Below are positions 30,189-41,377 of a stretch of 64,000 nt of DNA, piece after piece; the stretch's first letter is position 1; each line of letters opens with the position of its first letter. The translations under genes and the position numbers were made by a program. A model generated the notes under the pieces. That model was not told the DNA's origin. It saw only the letters and a list, made by a program, of their open reading frames with translations, and made no database searches. The DNA comes from Leishmania mexicana MHOM/GT/2001/U1103. Taxonomy: Eukaryota > Euglenozoa > Kinetoplastea > Trypanosomatida > Trypanosomatidae. The stretch spans positions 620,512-684,511 of the forward strand of contig NC_018325.1 of assembly GCF_000234665.1 (NCBI RefSeq), given 5' to 3'.

Positions 30189-33016
30189 CACGCCCTCTCC
30201 TCTTCATCTATCCATGCGGCTACGAGATCACCACACAAACACGTAGAGGGGGAGAAGGTATGCGCGCGAGAGAGTGCGAGCCGGGTACAGGACAAAGATA
30301 CAAAAGATGAGCCGATGAGCCGTCAAAGCGCCCACAGAGCGCACTCCCCCCTCAAAAAAAAGGTGCGCGTGTGTGCGCGACGCACGAATCAGAGAAGCAG
30401 TTCCTCTGACGTGGGGCAGAGCTAGCGTGGCAGGGGGAGAAAAAGAGGTCAGCGAGGGAGAGTGAGGGAGCACGCAAGGGGGGAGGAGGAAGGAGGGGGG
30501 TCACAGACGCAACAAGGACCACAACGCCCAGATGTGCCATTCATCGCCGTCCCGTCCAGAACGCATGCAAGGGCAGTCACAGAGCGAAAACAGAAAGGCA
30601 GCGTTGGGCCCGCTTGTATGTGTGGGGTGGGAGGGGGGGGGGCAACGAGGAGGGGAAGAGGGAGACTAGAGCGAGCACAAAGTAGCTTGCGCGGAGAGGG
30701 CGGGTGAGCACACCACTTGTAGCGCGCAGCCTCCCCCTCGCGTCCGCGCATCAACACTGCAGGTAGCTACACCGTGCTCACCTCCCAAAGGACGTCTCCC
30801 TCGTTGACCATAGCACGCGGCTTCGCAAGAGCGCTCGTTTTTCCATTTTCTTCGCTTGTGGCTTACGTTGGTCCCTGGTGTTCGTGTGCTTCCCGCGCAC
30901 ACCATCCGTGAAGAAGGCGAACGCATCGCACCAGTGCGCTTCGAGCTCGTGCGCACTCACGCACAAGCGTACCGAGCATGAGGCACTGCGTTAGAAGGGC
31001 AGAAAAGGTTTGGGGGTGTAAAGCACGTCGCACCACTTGCTCTCCCACTCTGCCTCTCGCCCCCTCACACGTGCCCTGTTCCTGCGTCCGCGCGCCCACG
31101 CGCACGTACGCGACAGCGGGAGGGTGGTGGCGTGCACACACACACACACATACAAGCGCCGTGTCGCAACTTCAACGGTGTCGAGGCACGTTCCGTGCGA
31201 CTTTTATGGGGGACAGAGAACAGAGAAATGCATGCACACAAGAACAAAAAACGAGAGCATCACGCACCACACCTCTGAGAGAGGTAAGAGGACGTCGGCG
31301 GAGCGTGTGATGGAAAGGTAGGCAGGCGCACCCCGTCACCTCCCCAACGGGGGGAGGGGGGAAGAAGAGACGCGCATGGAGAAAGGGAGGCCGGGAGGGG
31401 GGAGGGCAACAACACGGTTGCTAGAGGCAGGAGGTGGGGTGGCGCGTGCAGAGAGGAGGAAGAGGATAACGCGAAGACGGGTTTGTCCCCAGAGTTTCCT
31501 TCGATTCTGTTCCCTCTTCCGCCCCTCTCTGCACCGGCGTCCGAGGCATGCATAGCAGCCACCTACTTGACGCTCCTAACCTCCGCTGCGTCTGCCTCTC
31601 TCTCACATTACGCCACCGCGCGGCCTCTCCTGTCTCCCTCCGCAGGCATACGCACACTGCCTCGCATCCCTCGCGCCGTAGCGTACACAAACAGAAAAAA
31701 AAACAGAAACACACACACGCCTTGCGCGCGCAGCGCACTCGCGTTGCCCCTCACCCGTTTCTCCATGCTTTCGGTTTTGCCCACGTTCATCGAGTAGCTC
31801 TGTGTTCGCCCCGCGCCCGCTCCACACGCACAGCACACACACCACCACCACAGCGTCCACCTGTCCCCGCCTCCGCTGCGACGCGGAGACGAGTTTCAGT
31901 TTTTTCGGTGTTTCGCGTGTTCTGATTTTCGGGTCCTGTGCGGCCACCGTGTGCGTGGCGGGTCTAAGAAGAGAGCCAGGGGCTGTGGCATTTCGGTTCA
32001 CTTGCGCCGCGCCAGCAGGGAGCGGGAGCGGGAGCGGGAGAGGACAGCGGGCTCCAGAGGGGGAGGATGCGCCGTTGCAAAGGAAAAGCGAGAAGATGGG
32101 GTACAACACTACGGGGGGGGGCCGCTGTGCGTGTGTGTGTATGGAGAGACACAAGAGGAAATAAAGAGGGAGAAACGCATCAGAGAAAGAAACAAAGAAG
32201 TTACGTGCGCCTCCACCACGCACGCGCCCGTCCCCTCCCCCCTCTCTCCCCAATAATGCCGCCGTGCGCCAGTGCCCTCGTGTGCGCAGCTGTGGGTGGA
32301 GAAGAACATACGCACCGGTGCAGCGGTTGAAAAACGGGGGTGATAAGGGGACAGAGGAAGTGCGGAGGCGTTGTCGCCGCTCTCCTCCGTTCACAGTCGT
32401 TTAACGCATCCGCTGCCGTCCGCACTCGCACCCACGAGTGCATGTGAGGAAGTCCATCTATGGAAGTCGATGCATGCACGCGGATGGGCAGGGTGGATTT
32501 CAGACTGTGTCACTGTCGCGGGCGAATGAGGCGAGCTCGAGAGAGGATGAAGGGAGGGAGGGGGGAGGCAACGTGTCGACGCGGGCAACCTGCTCACGAT
32601 GCAAGTACGCCCCGCTAGCAGCACAAACAACATAATGCAGTAAAAACAACACAAGCAAAGGAGGAGGCTAATAATCGCAGCGGGCAGCGGCAGTCCTTTT
32701 CACTGATGGTGCCGCTGCCCGTCACGATGGCGGCGTCCCCCGCCGGAGCCTCCCATGCCAACAAGGGCGGGTTTGTCCCCTAGTTTCCCTTTCTATTCTG
32801 GCATGGCGCTGCGTCCTCTGCAGCAGCCCCGGCGGCGGCCCATTCGTCTCGCTCTCTCTTCACCAGTTGTCTGCCCACATGGGCAGGGTCGACTGCACAG
32901 CAGTGAAGGAGTTAAGATAAAAAAGAGTGACGGGAGTGAGTGTGTGCGTGGGGGAGGGGGGGGGGCAGCAGTCCGTCAGTGCTCGCCACCTCTGTCCGTG
33001 TAGGGTGAGAACGCGC
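30189..33016. other. Gene-free spacer (2.8 kb)
   Basis: No supported gene on either strand. It contains purine-rich blocks on the plus strand (30240-30500, 31310-31470), a CA run at 31134-31151 and a short repeated GGGAGC motif at 32020-32040. Long frames such as 31603-32394 (minus) are compositional shadows. Confidence 0.5.
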
Positions 33017-34861
33017 TCACTCGATCAGCTCGCACTCCGTTGGCTTCGCCGCCTCGGGCCGCCGCTCCTGCACGCGAGCAACGAACCGCGCGTACCGCAC
33101 GTGCACAAGCCCCGCAACAAGCAGACCGCCGGCAGCAAGGCACGTTGCAACAATGAACGGCGTCTCGATGCACACCGAACGGTTGCACTCCTGCGACGTG
33201 CTCAGCTGCAGCTTGCGGTGCTGCATGTCCACGTACATGCCGAACAGGAGCCGGTTGAACACAATCACGCAGATCACCATCACCGTGAACGACATGTTGT
33301 ACAGCGTGTTGTGGAAGCTCTCGAACAGGCACGTGAAGATAAGAGCCTGCAGCGCCGCGTTGAAGCCATTCACGATGTACCCAACGATGTATGGAAACAG
33401 AATCAGCTTGCCCGGCAGCACAAGCAGCAGCACACCACCAACAGTCGCCAGTGTCGGGCTCACGAACAGCGCAGCAGTCACCAGCACGCGGCGGCGCCCG
33501 CTCCTACCCTTCATGTGTTGCACATACGCCTCAAACAGTCCGAACGCGATGCGGCCTACGCTGTTACCCAGGCCAACGAATGCAGTGTACAGCGCAGCCG
33601 TCTGCTCGCTCCGCGGATTTCCCGTTTTCGCGATTGAGATGGTGCTCCCGTTGTACGACATCATGATCCCCATCGGGGAAACACAAAACATGTACAGCAG
33701 AATCAGCCACAGGTCCAGCGATTTCAAGTAGTCCAGCACCGTCGAGCCCGGGTAGCGTGGGTCCTGGCGCGAGCTCGACTCCGACTCCGGCGAGTCGTCC
33801 ATGCCCACAGTATCATCGCCCCCCGTCGGCATCACGTTCGCCACCTCAGCGCCGACCGACGCGTAGTGCTCCGACGCAGGCGCCTCGTACGCCAGCGCAA
33901 TCGCGCGCAGCTCGAGATCCGACGGCGCGGCCTCATTCATCCCGCCAAGCCACCGCAGCGGCAGCAGCATCAGGAACAGGCACAGCATCAGCACAGAGAC
34001 CACAACGCCGATCGCCAACTCCACCGAGCGCGGCACGTGGCTCACGTACGACACAACCGGTGTCTCCACAGTGAAGAACACGATCATCGTCAGCACGACC
34101 GCGTATCCCACTATCAGGCGTCGCACAGGCACGAACTTGAACTCGTACAGAGGCTTTGTCGCGCGCAGCAGCGCAACCTCCTCGGCACTCTTCCCGCGCA
34201 GCCGCCACCAGTTCATGTAGTACAGTGGTAGCACAATCAGCGCGCTCGAGCACACCGTCACAGCGGCGATGAACGCGCCCAGGAAGTAGATGAACCCGAT
34301 CAAGTTGCCTTTGAACAGCGTCGTGCTCAGGCACGCAAAGATCGTGCTGCCCAGCCCCGTCATCACCTTCGCGAGGCACACGACAGGGCCGCGGTTGCGC
34401 GGGAATATCTCGAACAGCGTCGAGATGTACGTCGTGTCGATCAGCCCACTCGCCAGGTTCAGGAACGCGTAGAACATGCTGATCGTCGCCACGTTGCCGG
34501 GGATCGCGCCAGAGAAGGTCTGCGCAAGGCCCACCGTCCCGATCACGCCCATGGCAAGGCAGATCACGAAGTTCGTGAACGGCCCGAGCATCTCGAAGAT
34601 CACGCTGAACGGCAGCATAGAGAAGAAGAACACAAGTCCTACAGTGCTCACTGTCGACAGGTCCCCGGCGGACAGTTCGAACTGGTCGCGGAGCTGCGTC
34701 GTGTATAGGTCGTAAGTGTACGGCAGCGATACGCAGATCCCGCAGAACAGTCCGCACACAAGGATGGCGAATCGGTTCATCTCGCTTACCGGATGCAGCC
34801 CCTTCTCGCGGCGTGCGTGCAGGTACTGCAGCTGCGAGAACCAGTTCGACAGCTGCATCAT
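33017..34861 (-). CDS. Nodulin-like MFS transporter, paralogue A (614 aa)
   Basis: A polytopic membrane protein with about 12 predicted segments: six in residues 28-285 and six in 405-600, split by a hydrophilic Ser/Asp/Glu-rich loop (about 310-395). The opening 'EKGLHPVSE' is followed by a first segment and a Y-D-L-Y motif typical of nodulin-like MFS proteins. The loop after TM4 carries E-I-F-P-R-N-R-G-P-V and CLAKVMTGLGS. The second half has a GLGNSVGRIAFGL motif as in MFS TM8. It is a clear paralogue of 41378-43363. Substrate is unknown; monocarboxylate-, metal- and auxin-related roles exist in distant relatives. ATG at 34861 is followed by a second ATG, and an in-frame stop lies 9 bp upstream. 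The acidic C-terminus ends ECELIE. Confidence 0.88.
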   Translation of the reverse strand: MMQLSNWFSQLQYLHARREKGLHPVSEMNRFAILVCGLFCGICVSLPYTYDLYTTQLRDQFELSAGDLSTVSTVGLVFFFSMLPFSVIFEMLGPFTNFVICLAMGVIGTVGLAQTFSGAIPGNVATISMFYAFLNLASGLIDTTYISTLFEIFPRNRGPVVCLAKVMTGLGSTIFACLSTTLFKGNLIGFIYFLGAFIAAVTVCSSALIVLPLYYMNWWRLRGKSAEEVALLRATKPLYEFKFVPVRRLIVGYAVVLTMIVFFTVETPVVSYVSHVPRSVELAIGVVVSVLMLCLFLMLLPLRWLGGMNEAAPSDLELRAIALAYEAPASEHYASVGAEVANVMPTGGDDTVGMDDSPESESSSRQDPRYPGSTVLDYLKSLDLWLILLYMFCVSPMGIMMSYNGSTISIAKTGNPRSEQTAALYTAFVGLGNSVGRIAFGLFEAYVQHMKGRSGRRRVLVTAALFVSPTLATVGGVLLLVLPGKLILFPYIVGYIVNGFNAALQALIFTCLFESFHNTLYNMSFTVMVICVIVFNRLLFGMYVDMQHRKLQLSTSQECNRSVCIETPFIVATCLAAGGLLVAGLVHVRYARFVARVQERRPEAAKPTECELIE

Positions 34862-34950
34862 CTCGTCAGCTTATGGGCGGAGAAGGGGAGAGGGGATGGT
34901 GTGGGAGAGAACGTGAGGATGTGGTGAGAGGCGCGCAGAGATGTCGGCTG

Positions 34951-34990
34951 CTTGCGTCGACGAGAAAACGAAAAGATGAGAAAAGGAAGG
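34951..34990 (-). promoter_or_regulatory. Candidate polypyrimidine tract and spliced-leader acceptor for MFS paralogue A
   Basis: On the minus strand a run of TCCTTCCTTTTCTCATCTTT type (about 34970-34990) and further TTTTCTC is followed by the first AG (complement of 34951-34952). The resulting 5' UTR would be about 90 nt. Pattern-based only. Confidence 0.45.
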
Positions 34991-37900
34991 ATATGCGTAC
35001 CATATACATGTATGGAGAAGTGGTTGTAGCCGTATCGGAGAGAGAGCGGTGGTGGCAGTGGTGGCTGTTCGATGGCCGGTGGTGCGGTGTGTGGCGTTGA
35101 AGAGTGAAGGGAGGAGGGGGGACGAGATCGGATGTGTCAAGTGGGGTAGAGGGAGAGGATCAGGGGCAAAAGGGTGGCGGTAGTTCCGCCACAGCACGCG
35201 GTGGATACGCGCCGGCAGTGCCTCCATTGCTCATGTCTTCACGCACTCAGTGCACTTGCCCACGATTATGCGAGGTGGAGACGAGGGCAGTTGAAGCGCA
35301 CGCACAATCCACGACGGCTCCACACGCACCCAACCAACAACAGGAGAGACACCCAGGCGACTCATAGGGGGAGGGGGGACGCGCATCATGCAACAAGCGC
35401 ACACGTGCGGTGCTGCTCCGCGGGAGTGTCGCGAAGTGTTGCTGAGCAGCCTCTGTGCTTCGGAGTAAGGAGAGCAGTCTTCTAATTTTGATTTTTTACC
35501 GCCTCGCTTTCTTCACTGGGACGCTTGCGTATGTTTGCACAGATATTGAACAGCCTCCTGCGGCACAGTGGCGGATTTCTTTCCGAGGGAGGCTCGACCG
35601 ACTAGTCGCAGAAGCGACGAGCTAGTTCGGTGCGTGCGTGTGTGTGTGTGTGTGTGTGCCCGCTTATCTGCGTCTGTTGCCGCGTCGCGCCAGTTTTCCA
35701 GTCCCTTCCGCCATCTCCCCCCTCACCGTTCACGCAGAGCTATATACAGAGAAGCTCATGACTGTTCAGCTGCTCACTGCGTCAGGCGTGGAGTGGAAGA
35801 GACGACAAGAGGAAGAGCGAGCGCGAGAAGCAGCGAGACGAAAACAATGAAGAAGGCGCCACCCGCTGCAGCAACAAGTTCACAGAGTAGGGGGTCGGGA
35901 GGCGACTTCGTCAAGCGTGTCTAGGATTCAAAAGCTATGGGCACACACACACACACACACACTGGAGGGAAGAGAAGAGGGGGTGACGCGTGACTACGCG
36001 TGCTACACAGAGAGAGCTCATTGAATATCGACCAAGAGAGAGAGACAGAAATATTGGAAGAGGTCTGCAGCATCATTACGCTGGACATTCAAGAGGCCAA
36101 GAGAGAGACACACACACACACCACTCGCCACAAAACACGCGCTGCAACATCCGAAACTAACATATAAACTAATAAAAGACACCCATACACAAAAGAGATG
36201 CAACAGAAATAAAACAGGAGAGCACACCGTCACAACACACGCGCACACGCAAGTGTTTGCCTGCATTCCTTTTCTTTGTTTTGTTTTGTTTTTCGTCTCC
36301 TGAACGTGCAACTGTGGGATGAGCAGCATCGCCTTTTGTTACGTAAAACAAAGGATGTACGATTTGGTGTGTGTGTGTGTGTGGTGACAGAGTAGGGGAA
36401 GAGGAGGGGGGCGGATGCACCCTTGTCCAGGGATTGCATCCATCTTGCTCTTTCCGTTGCCCTTGGCCTCCCATCCGCTTTTTATGTTTTGTTTGGGTGT
36501 GTGCGAGTGCGTGCGTGTTGTTGTTAGGAGAAACAAAACTCATGATATACTAGCGAAACAAAATGTGCTTTTTTATTTATTATGAGGAGTCGTCGCACTA
36601 GTGTGTAGCCGTTCGTGTTTCCCTGCCCATGCGTCTGTCGATATCTCAGCATCAGCGGATCGCTGCTCTTCTCTGCAGCCGCACTTCCACTCGCCTGTCT
36701 CTACTTCTCCCCGCTACAAGCCGCACACAGAGTGCGGGAGACTATTCTGAGTGGTGTGCTGGAGTTGATTTTCGTCTCGGCTCGACTCCAGTCTGCTCTG
36801 CTGTGCTCGAGGCAGACAACCTTTGCCTTTCGCACTGGGCCGCTGCTGTTTCTCGGTCTGCCTCTATGTCCTCCGTCCTCCCTCTCCACGCCCGTGGGCC
36901 ACCACGTGCAAGGAAAGGGGCAGCATGGAGAAGAGGGAAGAGAAAGATCAACTCGTCACAAACGCACACCCACGACGCCGAAGTAAAACATCGAAACTAC
37001 TACAATATACACGCGCACACACACAGAGAAAAAACGGTGTGGATATGGCCAGACTATCGCGCTTGCGAGAGAGGCAGTGGAGTGGGGTGGGGAGGGGCGG
37101 GGGGCTGAGCAAGGCGGGAGCCGTCCGCGCTCACTTAAAGTTTTTTTTTCCTTTCAAGCCGCTTCCTTTTTTTTTCGTCGCCGGCAACGCCACATACGGT
37201 GGCGAAGGAGATAAAAAAAAGTACGTGGTGGTACCTGAGCACGCATCACACACAACGACTTCAACACCCACCCACACATCAGGTGGTGCCAGAGCGCCGG
37301 CGCAAGAGGAACACGCAATATATTGACACGTACATACATACACAGATACATTATACGTGCATGACATTACATATATGTGTGTGTTGGGGGGGGGTAGACA
37401 TGTATGAACGCATATACCGACGTGAAGGCTTGCAAGCGCATCCGCCTCCTCCTGTGGTTCGCATGTAGGAATGAATTCGATGGTTGTACGTGACGTTGCC
37501 GACGGTTCGACATGTGCGGCAGTGATGGTGGTGGTGACAGGAGTGAGGAGAGCTTGGTGCACTTGTGAATGCAAGCATACATCACGCTTACGCAGTGATG
37601 CATCCCAACACAGCAAGTGCACACACACAAGAAAAAGTAGCATGGCGCGCGTACAAAAGACGTCACCCTCTCCCGTCACACCCGACGTCTCCAGTTAAAC
37701 AGCAACCCGCATACAAGAGCGCGCAGAGAGAGCGAGAAAGACATGGAAGAGGCAGTGCGCGGTGAGTCGGTCGAGGGGTGCGTTCGTTTCGACAGGGGGG
37801 GGGCAGGAGAGAGACAGACAGAGAGAGAAGGATGAAGAAAACGGGGCTTCAACCCTCGCCATTGTTATTGGACGCTACCGCCGAAACACACACACGCACT

Positions 37901-38173
37901 CACAACCGAAAAATAAACGACAGACAACAGCAGAAACCACCACCGCAGACACGCTCACAAACGCACGTGTAAGCACACAAACGTAAACGAAAACATATTT
38001 TTTTTTCAGCTACGCGGAACTATGCGCTCACGGGCGCGCGAAAAAAGAGAGGGAGACGGAAGGGGAAAGGGGGGAGACAAGCAAAAGAAACGCGAACGAA
38101 TGCATATGTGTACGTGTCATGTGTGCGTGCGTCAGGTCAAAAACAAAACACACACTCACACGCGCGTAGACAT

Positions 38174-38223
38174 CTATATATATAATATATACAATATATA
38201 TTATATATAATATATATATATAT
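38174..38223. repeat. (TA)n-rich tract
   Basis: About 50 bp composed almost only of A and T (TATATA/ATAATATA units) with a single C, able to form imperfect hairpins. It stands out against the GC-rich background. Confidence 0.88.
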
Positions 38224-38785
38224 GGGTGTGTGCGTTAAATAGCACGCATCGCAAAGAGCGAAGAGGGCCAACGCCAACGACGAACAAAAAAAGGAAGATG
38301 CGCGGGAACGCTAAAGGAGGGTAAAAACAAACGAAACGCCTACGTGACCTCAAGCATGCGCAGCAGTGGGACGATGGAAGCTAAGGAGGGACCGTCAAAG
38401 CGCATGCACGTCTGCGCCTGCCTTCCTCTGCCCCGCGCTTCTCTCCCGTCGCCGCCACACACCTTGAGCGAGCAGACAGGAGGGGAGACGATGCACCGCC
38501 GTTTCCTGCGTTTCCTGTGGGAATATGAAAAGAAGCCGATGAACACAAATAAGCCCTACAACACCAACTTCAAGTACACCGCAGCACGTTCAACGATGCG
38601 GATTGCGCTTGGAGGTGTGAACCAAAGTGAGTGTGACATCATTGCAGTCGCAAACACGGGAGAGAGGAAACGACACTACACCAACATAGAGACCAACACG
38701 TGACCAAATACTCCGGTACCTTTGCCATCCCGTTGCTCTGCTTCGCTAATACGCCTCAGTACGATGAGGGAATACACGTCTGCTT

Positions 38786-40387
38786 CATCAGCATGTCCGC
38801 TCTACAGACGAACACGTCCGCAACCGATATACGCGCATACACAGCCACAGCCCATCCACCCCTGTTGCACGGAGGCCACATCCTGGCCGTCTAGGACGGG
38901 ACGTCTGCTGTCGAACCGGGCTATGCGTCTAGCGGGCCCGTCGTGTCCTTCTTCGCCTCTTCTTCGGATACGCGCTGCACCACTGGCGCAGCACACACCT
39001 AGATGGACCACGTGCCTGGATCTGAGCGGGCCGCACCCAGGGTCCTGCGCGAGGGCGGAAGCAGTGGGCGCCCATCGTACGGGTAACAGTGGCTGGCTCA
39101 CGTGCATGCCGGATGAACTCAGCGAGGAAGCCGGCCAGCCTCGGGCCAGGGCCCTCTCAGAGACGGCGCCCTGCCTGTGTGCCGTGTGTCGCCCTCAGTC
39201 ACTCCAGCCCGCGGCATTCCACAATATCGTGCAGTCACTCTCCGCCTTGCAGCCGGGATAACTCGACGGTGGAGCTCGGGGCGCTCACGTCAGACTTCCG
39301 GCATCTGTGCCGCATCAGCCCACACGGTTGCACGGAGGAGGTGGCGCACATGTTTCGGCACACATGCACCGCGGGGGCTGATTCGTATGGATTTCGTCGC
39401 GCCTCCTCTGCCCATCACTCGTGCCCTGCTGGCCTCTCGATGCCCTGCTTGGATGTCATGCACCATGCCGGCTGCGGTCCGCAGCGCGTGCGCACAGTGC
39501 TCGCATTTTCGCATCGTGGGGCCTGTTCCAGGAGGACCTCGGTGTCTGGCGGGTTCGCCGTCCTCCATCCTCCATGTCTGACCGTGTCACGGAGGGAGGG
39601 CGTGTCTGGACGGCCTGCCCGCGTGTGCCGCAACAGGTGGGATGCTGCCACGGACTCGTGGCGGCATGGAGCACACCACCCTCTCCTGAACCCGCATGCC
39701 TCTGACAGGAGCGGGTGTGTCAAGGGGAAGGGGCCCACGCATACGCATGCACCTCCGCACAAAGAGCTCATCGCCTGTCCTCCTGAGGAGGCAGCCACAC
39801 ACACCTGACAGAGGGAAGCCCCGTCCAGCGCGACCGAGGTGTGCGTCAAGCGTCGTGCGCTTCGCGAGTCTCGCGTGGCATATCGGGCACAGCACCGGGC
39901 CGGACGCCCTCATAGCATAAACTCAGGCAGGGGGAGAGGTGCCGCAATGCTAGCGGAGCAGTGGGCAGCACACCATCTGCACGCCATCGTGTTGCGGTCA
40001 CGCACCAACCACTGTGGGAATCCAAAGCACGGCCAGATGCCCGTGCAGCACTGGGCGAGGATGCCCACCTGTCGTCTCGCGAGCTCGGCACCCTTGTTCC
40101 TCCGGTGTGGGACGGCTGTGGCCAGGTAGCGTTTGCCGCCGCGTGCCGCATCGTGCCGCGCACGTTTTTTTTCGGGGGGGGGGAGAGTGTGTGTGGGAGG
40201 GGGGGGGATGTCGGCCTCTGGCGTCTGAGGCCGGTGATCGAGTCCGTCATCCGTGCAGTCGGCATCGGCGTCCCAGAAACCGCTGACTCTGCGCAACCGT
40301 GCCGACTTCGTTGTTGTGTTCCACTCTCCCCAAAGCCGTCACAGACAGACGAGCACGAGAGGCGCACGCGACGGGCCCGCAGCGCGC
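38786..40387 (-). mobile_element. 1.6 kb interspersed repeat, copy B: degenerate ingi/L1Tc-related element (DIRE-like)
   Basis: Copy of 2626-4228 in the same orientation, offset 36,160 bp at its left end and 36,159 bp at its right end. All reading frames up to the G tract are identical in both copies. The G tract at 40165-40208 differs and includes one GGGAGG interruption. It carries the same minus-strand C2H2-like fragments. Flanking sequences differ immediately outside the block on both sides, so the boundaries are sharp. No target-site duplication was obvious by eye. Confidence 0.6.
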
Positions 40388-41377
40388 GTGCACGTCTCTG
40401 AAAGCACAAACGAAGCACAGGCCAACATCAAAAGAAAAGGAGACGGCCCACTGAGATGGAAGCAGGGAGGGGAGGGGAGGGGGGGGGAACAAGGGCAAAG
40501 CGAACACATGTGAGAGGCTGCGAAAACCACCTGACGGCCGGCATCAGAAGTCACGAGAAAAAAGAATGTGTGCTTCCCTGCAAGGCCGTCGTCTGTGGAG
40601 AGAGAGATGTGCGGGGTCTGGATCTAGTTGTCTGTAACGCTGCCTCACATCGTTGCTCACGTATATGTGTGTGTGTACGCGCTTGAAGGCGTGCGTGTAC
40701 ACACACACCACACCGTCTCCCCGTATCGGCGCGGTCTGTAGGTAGAAGGGAACAAGGAAGAAGAGGAGCATAGAGCAAGTGCCGTGTGAGAGGGGGAGGG
40801 GGGGGCGCAAAGAAGAACGAGAAGCGAGTCGAGCGGCGTTGAGGATGAATGAGCCCCAGGACAAAAAACGGGGGCAACCAACTCGCACGTCGTCATGTAG
40901 ACCCAGGCACACAAACACAGACACACAAGGCAGAGGCGTGCAACAAACAGAGTCGGGTGGCAAGACGGAAGTGAGGGCGGGGGAAGTTGCGAGCGAAGGG
41001 GGCGCGCGCGCGAGAAAGAGAGAGAGGACCTGCACAGAAAAGCAATGCACTTCGCGGGCGGATGTGGCAGCAGAAACAGTGACGAAGGATGCAACACACA
41101 CTGCACGTATGATGAGTAGCAGTCAGTGCTGACAAGGAGAAAGAAAGGTATGATGGAAGGGAGAACAGGGCGACCCGGAGCAAGTCACAAGACCTGGCAA
41201 GCATCTCCGTCAACCTCGCGCCCCGACGTATCACTCCCACTTCTTTTCCCCTCGCACCTCTTGCCCTTCCCTCACCGTTTCAACTGCCCCGAACTGCACC
41301 CAGATCGGCACACTACCTCCGCAGTGCGGCAAGCGAGATTCCTTTCAGTATCCAGCTGAGGCTTCACATTTCCTTCG
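40388..41377. other. Spacer downstream of MFS paralogue B
   Basis: Probably 3' UTR/intergenic sequence of the 41378-43363 gene. GA-rich on the plus strand, with no supported gene. Confidence 0.5.

Larger units (their letters stand above)
34862..38785. other. Gene-free spacer between the two MFS paralogues, left part (3.9 kb)
   Basis: No supported gene. Short CA/GT runs occur at 35640-35658, 35942-35962 and 36366-36383. The 36000-36570 part is unusually AT-rich, and a strong TA tract lies at 38174-38223. The last ~240 bp (38480-38700) have less simple sequence than the rest and code for unremarkable short frames on both strands; origin unknown. Confidence 0.5.

Noticed and set aside
31603..32394. 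263-codon minus-strand frame in the WD40/MFS spacer
   Set aside because: Low complexity with GT-derived C-V-C-V runs and no domain.
38344..38703. 119-codon plus-strand frame next to repeat copy B
   Set aside because: Composition is normal, but it is antisense to the polycistron, lacks a recognised domain and has no conserved start evidence; kept only as a low-interest observation.
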